DNA of 64,000 nt from Pyropia yezoensis (taxonomy: Eukaryota; Rhodophyta; Bangiophyceae; Bangiales; Bangiaceae): NCBI GenBank assembly GCA_009829735.1, contig CM020618.1, positions 25,827,122 to 25,891,121 of the forward strand, written 5' to 3'. Below the pieces are notes generated by a model. It did not search any database. It saw nothing but the letters and a program-made list of their open reading frames with translations, and was not told the origin of the DNA. This document shows, in pieces, positions 1 to 9,556 of the stretch; position 1 is the stretch's first letter, and each line of letters starts with the position of its first letter. A program made the position numbers and the translations under genes.

Positions 1-179
1 GTTCATCCGCAACGGATGCGGAACAAGAGGATTGAGAAAAGGGAACGGGTATATCAAGGAGAACACGCAATACAAGCATGGAACAATCAAGGAAAACAAG
101 CACCCGCTCGGGCAACCCTTCTCTCCGCCTCTTCCCTCCTCGCTTCTCCCAAGACCCTCACCCTCCTTGCCTCTAACTA

Positions 180-2297
180 CTACTCCCGGCGCGGACGCTG
201 AGCCGCGGGAGTGTCCTCCAGCGCTGCCTCCGCGGCACGACGGGAACCGGAGGAAGACGGGATGACGTAGTGCGGTGGACGCGGTGCATCCCGGTATGAC
301 GCCATCGGAGTAGTACCGGTAGTTGCCGGGGGCTCCCGCTCATCCAGATATGCCCGTCGGCGCCCCTGGAAGCCAGTGAAGGTTTCTGACCACTGCTGGG
401 CGAAGCCATACCGCGTTAAGGTCGCCAGAAGTTCGCCAACCACCGGGCTGTTCGACATCTGGCCGCTGTCCGCGCAAGCACACACCCGGTCGACCACGTT
501 GTTCAAGACGCTGGCGTAAGTACCCAGCACCAGGGAGGACCCAACGCCTTCAACCTGCACCGGAAGACGACCCAGCTGGTCTTCAATCATACCGACGTCG
601 TACTGGTCGCATGTCGTACCACCTTGGATCAGGTACCAGTCAGGCACCCGGAAGCGGGTAAGGCGCAGAGTCGGCGCCGGATTCTCGAACCGCCCCGAGG
701 ATGACACCACCGGACGGTCCACAACGGCCCCCGAAACCGGAGTACCCAACTCCAGCGGAGGCACAGCGCCACCGACGTTGGAAGAAGGCGTCCGAGGCGG
801 AGCGGCTGGAGTGGTAGGCGACCGCACGGTCACCCCCAGACTCGCCGCAGACAGGCGCGGTGCCGGAGGAGCTTGAAGTACCGGCACAGCCGGAACAGGG
901 CGTGAACGCGCCGGCGACGGTTCAGGCGAGGCCACCGGGGCGACAGGTGCAACAGGAGGAAGCGGAGCCGCCGCAGACGCCTGACCGACCGCCGCGGCCC
1001 ATCCCGACTCCTGCACCGGCGGTCCAACTGGCAGGAGATCAAGGGCGGCCGGGGCAGGAAAGCTACCTAGCTGCGGCCACGCCGGAAGCGGCGTCGCCAG
1101 CTGCACCTTGGCCGGAGAAGACTGGTAGACCACATGCGCCCATCCGAAGCCATCCCGACGCGGGCGGTTCTGGTCGGCAATCGCGTTCAAGAAGTTCCGG
1201 TCATGCACCGGCACCAGACGCCGGAAGTCAATCATCGCCTGGAAGAGCCCCTTGTACTCTTCGTCCTGGCTGCACAGGAAGTCGACGGTCAACTTGTCGA
1301 CAATCCAGACCATCAGGAGGTCAGGGAGAAACCAAAGCCGGTTGGACACCAAGACCTCGTGAAGCCAGTGGTTGGCCGCCAAGACTGTCATCTCGGACGT
1401 GTACATCATGTACGGGATCGAGTGGAAGAAGCCCTTGATCGACCCCTGAGTCAAGGCGTCCAAGAAGTACCAGGTGAAGGGGATGCTGGAAGGAGCAAAC
1501 CCGACCGGGATCTCGACTTCCTGCTGCTGCGGGATGACCTTGGGGTAGTACGCCGCCCGGTTAGCCTTATCCAGCTTCCAGAACTCCTGATGGTTGCAGC
1601 TCACGAGGAAGTCACGCTGGCGGCCGCGTCGCTCGCCTTGCTCCCGTGCCGGTGACAACTTGGAGTACTTCCGGGTCAGAAAAGGCGGCTCCAGAGCGAC
1701 CATGCTCGGACGGTGGTCGCAGTTCAGGCTCCCCGACCCCTTGAGCGCCTCGTCCCAGACCTTGAGCGCCCGGTGGACGTACTCTTCCTCCTCCGGCCAC
1801 CGGAGAACGGACGCGGACACGCGACGCTCGGTCAAGGGTAGATCCAGCACCAGCGCGAAGGGGAGATCCTCCAGACGAGCAACCCAAGAGGAACCCGAGA
1901 AGCTCTGGGAGCGGTCTTGTGCCAGGCGCATCTGGTCCGCCGTGTGAAGACGAGCCTTATCCATCTCGGTCAGGACCCCGCGCTGGAGTTCCTTGCGCCA
2001 GAGGTCCAAGCAATCCTGCTGGCACTGGGCCGCGCCGGCGTTGCCGACCACCGTGGAGTAACGCCGGGCCGCCAGAGGGTCCTGCCCAAGAAGCATCTCC
2101 GGGAGACCCACCGGGGGGGTCTCGACCGGGTGCATCACAGAAGCCGGGGGAACCCGATCCGTCCCCGCCGTGGCGACCGGCGCCGACATCGACACCCGAG
2201 GAACCGGAGGCAGGAGAGGGGCGCGACTACCCGAGTTCTCCTCCGCAACACTCGCCGCCGGAACCACGGGCCCAGCTTGGATCTCGGAACTGGACAT
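180..2297 (-). CDS. gag-like structural protein of an LTR retrotransposon (705 aa)
   Basis: This long uninterrupted ORF reads away from the LTR at 2560-3052, through a primer-site leader, as gag does in an LTR element. The frame is open from 2489, but I chose the first good ATG (2295-2297, starting MSSSEIQAG). The N-terminal 90 residues are Pro/Ser-rich. The middle (roughly residues 210-400) is a helical region with many aromatic residues, including AAYYPKVIPQQQEVEIPVGF and NHWLHEVLVSNRLWFLP. A Pro/Ala linker and a second folded part (about 545-660) follow, with a basic tail. The middle aligns by eye with the gag-like ORF at 29455-31395 (YPK..PEWWPPVEVPYGF, AIQWLLEV). I see no zinc knuckle, protease or polymerase; the rest of the element lies beyond the left edge. 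Gag is inferred from position and layout, not from a known domain. Confidence 0.6.
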   Translation of the reverse strand: MSSSEIQAGPVVPAASVAEENSGSRAPLLPPVPRVSMSAPVATAGTDRVPPASVMHPVETPPVGLPEMLLGQDPLAARRYSTVVGNAGAAQCQQDCLDLWRKELQRGVLTEMDKARLHTADQMRLAQDRSQSFSGSSWVARLEDLPFALVLDLPLTERRVSASVLRWPEEEEYVHRALKVWDEALKGSGSLNCDHRPSMVALEPPFLTRKYSKLSPAREQGERRGRQRDFLVSCNHQEFWKLDKANRAAYYPKVIPQQQEVEIPVGFAPSSIPFTWYFLDALTQGSIKGFFHSIPYMMYTSEMTVLAANHWLHEVLVSNRLWFLPDLLMVWIVDKLTVDFLCSQDEEYKGLFQAMIDFRRLVPVHDRNFLNAIADQNRPRRDGFGWAHVVYQSSPAKVQLATPLPAWPQLGSFPAPAALDLLPVGPPVQESGWAAAVGQASAAAPLPPVAPVAPVASPEPSPARSRPVPAVPVLQAPPAPRLSAASLGVTVRSPTTPAAPPRTPSSNVGGAVPPLELGTPVSGAVVDRPVVSSSGRFENPAPTLRLTRFRVPDWYLIQGGTTCDQYDVGMIEDQLGRLPVQVEGVGSSLVLGTYASVLNNVVDRVCACADSGQMSNSPVVGELLATLTRYGFAQQWSETFTGFQGRRRAYLDEREPPATTGTTPMASYRDAPRPPHYVIPSSSGSRRAAEAALEDTPAAQRPRRE

Positions 2298-2529
2298 GAC
2301 GTCCAGACTCCGGGGGAACGAGAGGGCCAAGGTGAAGGAGAGAAGGGGGGCAGAGAACCGGAGCAGGTGATCGTGACCAGGGTGAAGACGCTCGACCTCG
2401 GCACCGGTGTGGACGTGCTCGAGGCTGTGCACGGTGGCACCTGGTTCGGCCCGAGGACGTGCCGGACTAGGGAGGGAGCTATGTAGCATCCCTGGCCCCG
2501 ACTTGGCGCCGACCCGGGACTACAACCAG

Positions 2530-2545
2530 AGGGCACCAGGTGCCA
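2530..2545 (-). promoter_or_regulatory. candidate primer-binding site of the LTR element
   Basis: On the minus strand, shortly after the LTR end, the sequence reads TGGCACCTGGTG. TGG is the expected start of a site pairing with a tRNA 3' CCA end. The same motif lies at the same distance after the second LTR copy (about 51583-51598). The matching tRNA was not determined. Confidence 0.4.
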
Positions 2546-2559
2546 GAACACGCCCGCCG

Positions 2560-3052
2560 TGTGGTGATGGTTGGCGGCCGTGGCCCGTGCCCGGCACTGG
2601 GATGCGGTGGACTACGCTATCCACACGTGAGAGAGGGATTGCTGATGGGTTTTTGCATACTTGTGAGGGACTTGATTTGAGAGAATTTGAGTGTGAGATT
2701 AGTGAGTGGGAATAGAATTAGTAGTGATAGTGGCCCCCGACCTGACGAGGTTAGACTCGGGTCGGGGCCACTCGGGGTTATGGGGGGGCTACCTGGCCAA
2801 CGTGCCGAGGCTCCCCCAGATGCACGTTAAGAGGGACAGCGAGGCGCCCTTGGCCCGCGCCCTCAGGAAAAAGACAACTGCGCGTTTGCTTTCCTCTTCC
2901 CCGTGTGCACTACCGTGCGTATCTGTTTGCTCTGCGAGCAGGCACGTGAGGCAACAGGCATACCATTCTCGTAGTTCCCCTTTCTGTGTTACCTGTCCCT
3001 TTCCCCCGAGGGATATTGACACGTGTCTGAGAGGATCGAGTTTTATACCACA
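2560..3052 (-). mobile_element. 5' LTR (family 1) of the gag-like element
   Basis: This 493-bp block begins TGTGG and ends CCACA, the short inverted ends expected of an LTR. It lies directly upstream of the minus-strand gag-like gene. A near-identical 494-bp block in the same orientation lies at 51613-52106. Homology continues past the inner end into the leader, so both copies are 5' LTRs with leader rather than solo LTRs. No target duplication can be checked because the element's other end is outside the window. Confidence 0.7.
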
Positions 3053-3780
3053 ACATCCCCATGTTGGCGTGCGTGTGAATCCCAACCTCAGAGATGGCAG
3101 CCCGCCGAGGCCTGCCATTGGTGGCGCGTGGCCGAGCATGGTCCTCCACGTCCCCCCAGTCCCTGGAAGATATTTCGTGATCGTTTCCACCAGGCGTTGA
3201 AGCGTGCGTGTGTGGCGCACAGGCTCGTCTCCTGAACGGCTGCCGGCCTGTGGAGACCAAAGCGCCGCGCTGTCAACGCCCCCGCACTCCTATCGTGTGC
3301 GTTACGCGCACCCACAGGGGTGCATGGAGCTCGCCCGCTGGCCGACTGTGTCGCGCGACGCGGGAGTGGCGGCGTATGCCCTCGCTTGGGCGCCTCCCGT
3401 TGGCGCTTGTACGCTCTCCCGGGAGCGCCTGGCGCCGCAGGGTCGTCGACCTGGGGCGGGGGGGGGGGCGGGGCGAAGAGGAGGGGGGGCTGGCTCCCGC
3501 GGCAACCGCCCCACGTAGGCATACAGCGTCAGGGCGGGGTGTGTCGCGCCCCCCGCGCCACAAAAACCGCCGTCCGCGGCCAGCGGGAGGGTGGCCGGCT
3601 TCGAGGACGTCGTTGCTGAGCGCGGGCGCGCAGAAGACTCGTTCGGCGGCCGCCCCCTCTCGTGCGTGGAGGTGAGGGGAGTTTGGGCGACCCGCCCGCC
3701 TGATTGGCAGGACTAGGGGGCGCCAGATTGGCGGGTGGGCGGGGGGGGGGGTGGGGGGGGAGCTCCTGGGTTGGGGGGTG
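3053..3780. other. no gene seen; GC-rich flank
   Basis: The flank of the family-1 LTR. Open frames on both strands overlap and lack domains or persuasive starts. The last 100 bases are G-runs leading into the tandem array that follows. Confidence 0.4.
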
Positions 3781-3784
3781 TGTG

Positions 3785-4340
3785 CTGGATGGTGGACCGC
3801 TCTGTGCTCCCCCCCCCCTGAAGTGTGCAGGAGGCGTGGAGAGCGCCCTCCCCCGCCCAGCGCTTGGTTAGAGGGGGGGAGGACACTCGGCGGGACGAGG
3901 GGGCACCGGACTGGCAGGAGTGCACCTCATTGCCGGGGGGGCGGGGGGGGGTGCGCGGGAGGGCACTTCAGGGGGGGGGGGGGTGGGGGTTAGCTTGTGT
4001 GTCGCGCTGTGCCCCCCCCCCGTGAACAGGGCAGGCGACGTGGGGGGCGGCTTCCCCCCCGCCCTACGCTTGATTGTGAGGGGGGGGGACACCCCGCGGG
4101 ACGAAGGGGCGGCCGATAGGCGGGGGGGCGGGGGGAGTGGCGCCAGAGAGCGCTTCTGAGGGAGGGGGTTCGTGGGTTGCAGCGTGGGTCGCGCTGTGCC
4201 CCCCCCCCCTGAATAGGGCAGGAGGGGTGGGGGGTGCCCCCCCACCCGCCCGGACATGAGAGGGCGGGCACCTTCCTGGATCGCGTTCTGAGGGGGGGGG
4301 GGGGGTTGTGGCGTTTGCACCAGGCGCGCCCCCCCAGTGA
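3785..4340. repeat. diverged tandem array, unit about 190 bp, with G and C runs
   Basis: Three diverged units can be seen. Each has a C-run followed by TGAA(G/T)(A/T)GGGCAGGAGG or similar, then a G-run, a GGACGA(G/A)GGGGC block and another long G-run. The repeated landmark GTGTCGCGCTGTGC occurs near 4000, and a close variant (GGTCGCGCTGTGC) near 4187. It has strong potential for strand asymmetry and G-quadruplexes. Confidence 0.55.
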
Positions 4341-4592
4341 GACACGGTCACAGAGGGGAGGGTGCCGCCCCCCGATTTGAGTGGGGGGTTGGCACGCCGT
4401 CCTCCGCGGCAAGCCCGACCCGTTTCCTTTCGCCGTGGTCGCCGTCCCCTTCCCGCCCGCGCCAACCTGCCCGAGCGCTAATTTCTTTCCCGCGTGCGGC
4501 CCCTGCCCGGCTTCGCCGGGTGCGGAGCTCGCTGCTCTCTCCCGCGCACCGTCACTCACGCACACCACCACCACCTACCCTTCCCGCCCGCC

Positions 4593-7291
4593 ATGAGCCA
4601 CCGTTACGACGACGGCGGCCGGTACGTCGTGAGCGGCAAGCGGCCGCTGCGAGACCCCAGCGGCCCCTACGCGGACGAGTGGGGCCGTTGGGGTGGGCTC
4701 CCGCCCCCGCCCCCCCTCGGTTGCTCCTGCCATTGCCACATGGGCTATTAGTGCCCCTGCCAGACGCTGGCGCGCCCGCTGTGGCCTTCTTTAGGGGCGG
4801 GACCCGCCGATCCCCGCCGCTCACCATCGCCTCATCGTCGCGGCCCTCCTCCCTACCCCGCATCTTCGTGGGCGCCGGCGCGCCGCCCTCTCTGGGAGCT
4901 GGACCGCGGTCGGGGCGGCTTCGACCGCCCCCCCCGGCCCCCCCCGCAACGCTGCTCCGAGGACGCTGACGACGAGAACGGTTGGCGGCCCCCCCCCCCC
5001 CCTCCCAACGACGAGTACCTGCCGCCGCCGCAGCGACAGCGCACCCGCGACGGCTGGTTGCCGATGTACCGACCTGCAGGGGGGCCAAAAAGCTTCGACC
5101 TGCCCGCCGGCCGTCGCCCTCCCCGTCCGCCGCCGCCGCAGCGGTTTAGTGGCCGCCACGACGACGGACGCGGCTACCACCCGCGCTTCCACCCGCATCA
5201 GGGGGTGGCCTCGCCGCCGCCGCCGCCACCGCCGCCCGCGCCGCCGCTCCCTCCGCGTGGCCGGCCCCCGTCGCCCGACTCCCGCAGGGGCGACGCTGAC
5301 GACAGCCCTCGCCGCCCTGACGGGCGACACCTGCGGCCCCCGCCGCGCTACGAGCCCCCGCAACATAGGCACGCCAGGGGGGTGGACTACTGAGGAGCTG
5401 GAGGTGCTCTGCAAGGGGTTTTTGGCTGTGAGCAACGACCCCATCAAGGGGACCGACCAGAGGAACGCTGAATTTTGGGCGGCAGTGTCAGAGGCGTACG
5501 ACGAGGCGGTGTTTGGAAATGCGGACTATGTGGCGCGGACTGTAAGCGCGGTGAAGAAGGTGATGGACAAGGCCAAGAAGGGGGTAAGCGCATTTGCATC
5601 CTCCTGGCTGGCCGTGCAGCAAATGGACCTGACTGGCAACCCGGACGAGGCGGCGATGAATTTGGGGGCCCTTGCCCAAAGCAAGGGCCAGCCCGTTTAT
5701 GCAGCAATCCAGGCCCACCAGCGTCGTATTGACGGGACAGGCACTGCGGCGGACAAGCGCAAACACTACCACCTAGAGAACTGGGTGCAATGCTGGAGGG
5801 TGATGCGGGGGTACTAGAAGTGGAGTGGGGCGGCTGGGGCTTTTGCTTGTGGCCTTTCCGGTGGTGAGAGCAGCGACAGTGACAGCGACGACGACGACGA
5901 CTCTGCAGATGTCGGGGACAGCGGCAGTGGATCTGGACGCGGTGCAGGCGCTGCAAGCGCAAGTGCCGGCGGTGTCACTGTAGGTGCTGGTGGTGCTGCG
6001 GGAACAGGAGCTGCGGGTGGTGCGGTGGGTGCTGAACGGGCATCTGGGGCTGGCACGTCCCCGCGCGCCGGCCGCCCATTTGAGCGCCGCCCCATGAGCA
6101 CCAAGGCGGACACGCGGCAAAAACCCTGAGAAGCTGAGCATGTCCAGGGAGATGAAGGCCAGCACGGCCGCTCTTGAGGCTATTGCCAGCGCCTCCAAGG
6201 AGCGGTCCTCTATTCCACTTTTCAACCTACCTGAGATGCGGTTTACTGAGGAGGCAAAGATGTTCCGCCCGGCCAAGGCCCGCGCTGCACTGGCCGCCGC
6301 TGGCATCACTATGGACATGAGCGCTCCTGCTGCTGTTGCTGCAGCTACCCCTGCAGGACCGGCAGTGTATGAGATCGAAGACGACGAGTGTGTGGCAAAA
6401 ACCACTTACACACACGGCACCCAAGTTGGGGCGGTGTACAAGGGCTGCCTCCCGTGTCGGGGGAACCGGAAGAAGTGCAAGTCGCACACACTCTGTCCCT
6501 GTTGTGGGGCAAACCCTCCACTGACAAACAAGAGGATGGTGTGTGGTCCAACAGTTTCTTGGTCGGGACGGGGACGCAGGGCCAAGCCCCGCTGTCCCTC
6601 CCCTTATCCCCCCAGGGTCCCCTCAGAATCTCGCCACTCAGAATCTCCCACCCCAGCACCTGCCCACCGGGCCACACGAAAATTCAAGACGATAAATGCA
6701 GAAAACCCTCAAATCCAAGTTGGATTTACTACTAAGCTAACTATCCCAAACTTAGGGAATACGGACCCAAATGCAGGGGGAGGAACGGATCAGGCTAGTG
6801 GCCTGCCGCCCCTTGCATGGCACGTGTTGCCCCCCTACCTGGGGGTCAATACTGCCACAGAGTGGAAGCAGCCACCCCCGCCCCCTCCGCAGGCCCCGCC
6901 CGTTCGGGATTCACGCCCACAGTCGGGAGCCCCTGCTGATGAAGCTGCTGTACCTGATGGACCTGATCCGGCCGCATCTGCTGCCACAGAAGCTGTTGAA
7001 CCCGTCGCCACAGGGGCCTTCCCACCCTCTGCAGCTGATGGACCTTCTGCGGCCGTGCCACAGCCCTCTGTACCCCCGACACCTGCGGTTGTGCCGATGA
7101 AGCGGTCGCGTGGCACCGAGTCTCAGCGGCACAAAGCCGCCACAGCCGAGAAGCGCCTCAACCGCGCGCTTGTCACCACCGTGCCCCTCTCTGAGGACGA
7201 ACCCGACTACCCTCCTTTCTCTCGCCCCCCGCCACAGTTACAGGACATGTCCTCCTGGTCCTCCGCCAGCAGCGACTCTCACTGCAACTAG
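4593..7291 (+). pseudogene. Harbinger-associated SANT/Myb-like protein, frameshifted and split by a solo LTR
   Basis: In PIF/Harbinger elements this protein carries the transposase to DNA and the nucleus. The reading starts at ATG 4593 (context GCCATGA, protein MSHRYDDGGRYVV) and passes through a Pro-rich stretch whose frame shifts in C-runs. The SANT-like segment follows (5389-5814): GWTTEELEVLCKGFLAVSND, GTDQRN, FWAAVSEAY and a closing NWVQCWRVMRGY. An acidic Ser/Asp stretch (from 5860) and a C-terminal RPMSTKADTRQKP/SREMKASTAALEAIA segment follow, as in NAM-associated C-terminal domains. Breaks seen: a one-base slip at the G-run 5378-5383, an in-frame TAG at 5815-5817, and a slip near 6118-6124 (otherwise TGA 6127-6129). 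A 469-bp solo LTR sits at 6391-6859. The frame reopens after it and ends at 7291 in a Pro/Ser-rich tail. Confidence 0.7.
6391..6859 (+). mobile_element. solo LTR (family 2) with GAGTG target duplication
   Basis: The 469-bp sequence starts TGTGGCAAAA and ends ATACTGCCACA, giving inverted ends TGTGGCA/TGCCACA. The five bases before it (6386-6390) and after it (6860-6864) are both GAGTG, a perfect 5-bp target duplication. It is closely similar to the 470-bp LTR at 28655-29124, which fronts a gag-like gene. It lies inside the SANT-like ORF. LTR plus duplication is 474 bases, divisible by three, and the LTR has no stop in that frame, so the host ORF stays open through it. Confidence 0.9.
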
Positions 7292-8106
7292 CGAGCACTT
7301 TCTTGTGTTCTTTTGCTTTGTTTTGGATCTTTGTGGCGACTCTGTACTTGCTGTTCCTGGTGGACCTGTGATACAAGTGGCAGCCATTGGACCTGTTGTA
7401 GCTTGAGTAGTGGCAGCGCATGAGCAAAGGTTTTTTTTTTTGCCCCATTCGGCAGGGGCTTTTTTTTTCATGCCAGCCTTTTCCCTTTGTCTTGTCAGCC
7501 CTATAAGCCGTCCTCACCTCAAAGGAGTCGCTTGTGCCACATGCGCTTGTGCCCACATGCGGGTCAGACTGAGGGGGGGACGGTGTCCGCCACAACGTAC
7601 GTGGGAGGGAGTAGGGCGAAGTCACTTGGTGTGGGTGGGGGGGAAAAAGTGGCGGCACGTGCCGTGGCCGGCTTGAGCGACCACGTGAGTTTCTGATGGC
7701 GTGCCGAGGTGTGAGGCGCGTGGCCGGGAGAGTGGTGGAGTCCTATGGAGGGGCCGCGGGATTATCCTGATGACCACCACGCGCGAAGGGGGCGGCAGTG
7801 CCTGCTGTACGACCGGCCGCTCAGCGATCGCGCTACGAAAAGACTTGGGGACAACCACCGACCGTTGGTCCATCTCTTTCCGCTCTTTCTTGGTACTGGC
7901 CGCCCTACACTCACGTATATAGTAAAGTCGGGCCGCTGTTTCTATCATGGCGCACTGTTTTATGGACGCTGGCGCTCTCTTGTACTCTTGTATTATACTG
8001 CCCAAGCTCTGTGGTACGGCGAAGTGTTCCAAGGAAAAAGAAAACCCTGCCCAACGGGGAAAAAAAAACGTTTGCTTTTGTACCATGTCCAGCTCAGCCA
8101 TAAAAC
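7292..8106. other. spacer between the convergent Harbinger ORFs
   Basis: No gene seen. At 7432-7469 a T-run is followed by GCCCCATTCGGCAGGGGC and another T-run, a short hairpin between T tracts that could help end transcription. The rest is unremarkable. Confidence 0.4.
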
Positions 8107-9556
8107 TCAAAGGTAGTGCTCTACAAGCGCTGCGCGCTCCTTGAAGAAGTCGGCCGCCAGGTCATTGCGCAAAGCCACGTGCGCGGTCTGGTTCCGCAGC
8201 TCCCTCCACGCCTGCGCAGCCCGCAACAAAAAGTCCACAGGCAGCTGCCCAAGTGGCTGAACAGCGGGGGCAGGGTGTGCCGGAGGGGGGAGCCCCCCGT
8301 CAGCCCCACCGCCGGGTGCCCCAACCCCAGCAGCAGCACTACCGGCGCTCCTCATCCCCGCCCCCCCCCCCAGCAGCTCTCATGCGCGCTCGCCGGCGAG
8401 ACAAATACCCGCCCCGACGCACCTCCGTAACCATGTTGTGCAAAATGGCCACGGCCTTGGCGACGACCGTGATCCGCGCGACGGTGGCATAGCGCGCAGG
8501 ATGAAGGGCAATATGCCAGCGTGCGGTCAAAACAGCATATAGGCTCTCCACTTCCTTCCTCAGCGCCTCCTGCTAACGGTTAAAGATCCGCTTCTTGTCC
8601 GTGTCTGGGTTGGCATACGCCTGCACAAAAAAAATCATAGTTGGGATAGATCTTGTCAGTGAGGTAGTACAGCAGCGTGCGAGTGACTCCATTGGCGGTA
8701 AAGGGCCGGACCCGTGCCGGCCACAAACCCGCCGTGATGTCGTGGTACAGCGGCGACTGCTGCATAACGTTGATGTCGTTCATACTGCATGGGCAACCAA
8801 CAAAAAGACGCCAGATGTACAGGTCCTCGTCGAAAAAAGTCTCCATAACGATCGATCTGCGCCCCTTGCGGTTCTGAAAGGACCCCTGCATGCCCTTGGG
8901 GCACGCTCGCCACTCCAAATGCGAGCAGTCAAGCGACCCAATACAACCTGGTACGCCCCGCTCCGCGCTCCGCTTTAGCAAGATTGTCAGCTCCTCCTCA
9001 TTCGGCTGCCGCAAATACTTTGGCCCAAAGATATCCACAATGTAATACACCAGGTCACGCACAGCATTATCCACCGTTGAGTAAGAAATGCGGCAATACT
9101 CGTCCGGACGATCAGTTGATTCACCATACGCGAGCACCCGAAAAGCGGCGACCAGCATCTGCAGCGGGTGCGCGCGCGGTCAGCCAGTAGCACCAATAGT
9201 TTGTAAAACCCAGGCTGGTCCTTCACAGCCTGGTATACACGCACAAACACACTCGGCGGCACCCGAAAGCGACGCTCAAAGTTATCCCCGTCGTACACCG
9301 GCGGGTTTCCAGACACCCCAAAGTAATCGATTAGAATCCAACGCAACCCCCTCCCAAAGTTGCGCAGCTTATTAGGCCGACGCGCCACGACACGCCCACG
9401 AAAGAGACGGATGCCGCCAACGAGGGCACCACGCTTGCGCACCCGCCAGTGGTGCAGAACAGTCATATGTGCAGCAACAGCTTCTGCCACGTCCATGTCC
9501 TCCGAGTCAGCCAGCACAGCCTCAACGTCCAGGGCCAGCGGGTCCTGCTCGGCCAT
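8107..9556 (-). pseudogene. PIF/Harbinger DDE transposase, broken
   Basis: The enzyme would cut and rejoin the Harbinger element at TWA targets. The start is ATG 9554-9556 (MAEQDPLALDVEAV). The N-terminal half reads YFGVSGNPPVYDGDNFERRF and PSVFVRVYQAVKDQ. After a one-base slip near 9163-9190 the frame continues with VLAYGESTDRPDEYCRIS, the first-Asp block GVPGCIGSLDCSHLEWR and the second-Asp block FVGCPCSMNDINVM. A slip at the eight-base A-run 8628-8635 leads to FVQAYANPDTDKKRIFNR, then an in-frame TAG (8573-8575). The C-terminal VESLYAVLTARWHIALHPAR and ITVVAKAVAILHNMV block follows and likely holds the catalytic Glu. A further slip near 8350 leads to HVALRNDLAADFF and the stop at 8107. Family assignment is firm; the gene cannot encode an intact enzyme as read. 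Confidence 0.85.

Larger units (their letters stand above)
4593..9556. mobile_element. decayed PIF/Harbinger DNA transposon
   Basis: Two convergent ORFs make up the usual Harbinger pair: a SANT/Myb-like DNA-binding protein on the plus strand (4593-7291) and a DDE transposase on the minus strand (9556-8107). Both are broken. The span given runs from start codon to start codon. I searched the flanks for terminal inverted repeats and a 3-bp TWA duplication and found no convincing pair, so the true ends are unknown. Confidence 0.7.
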
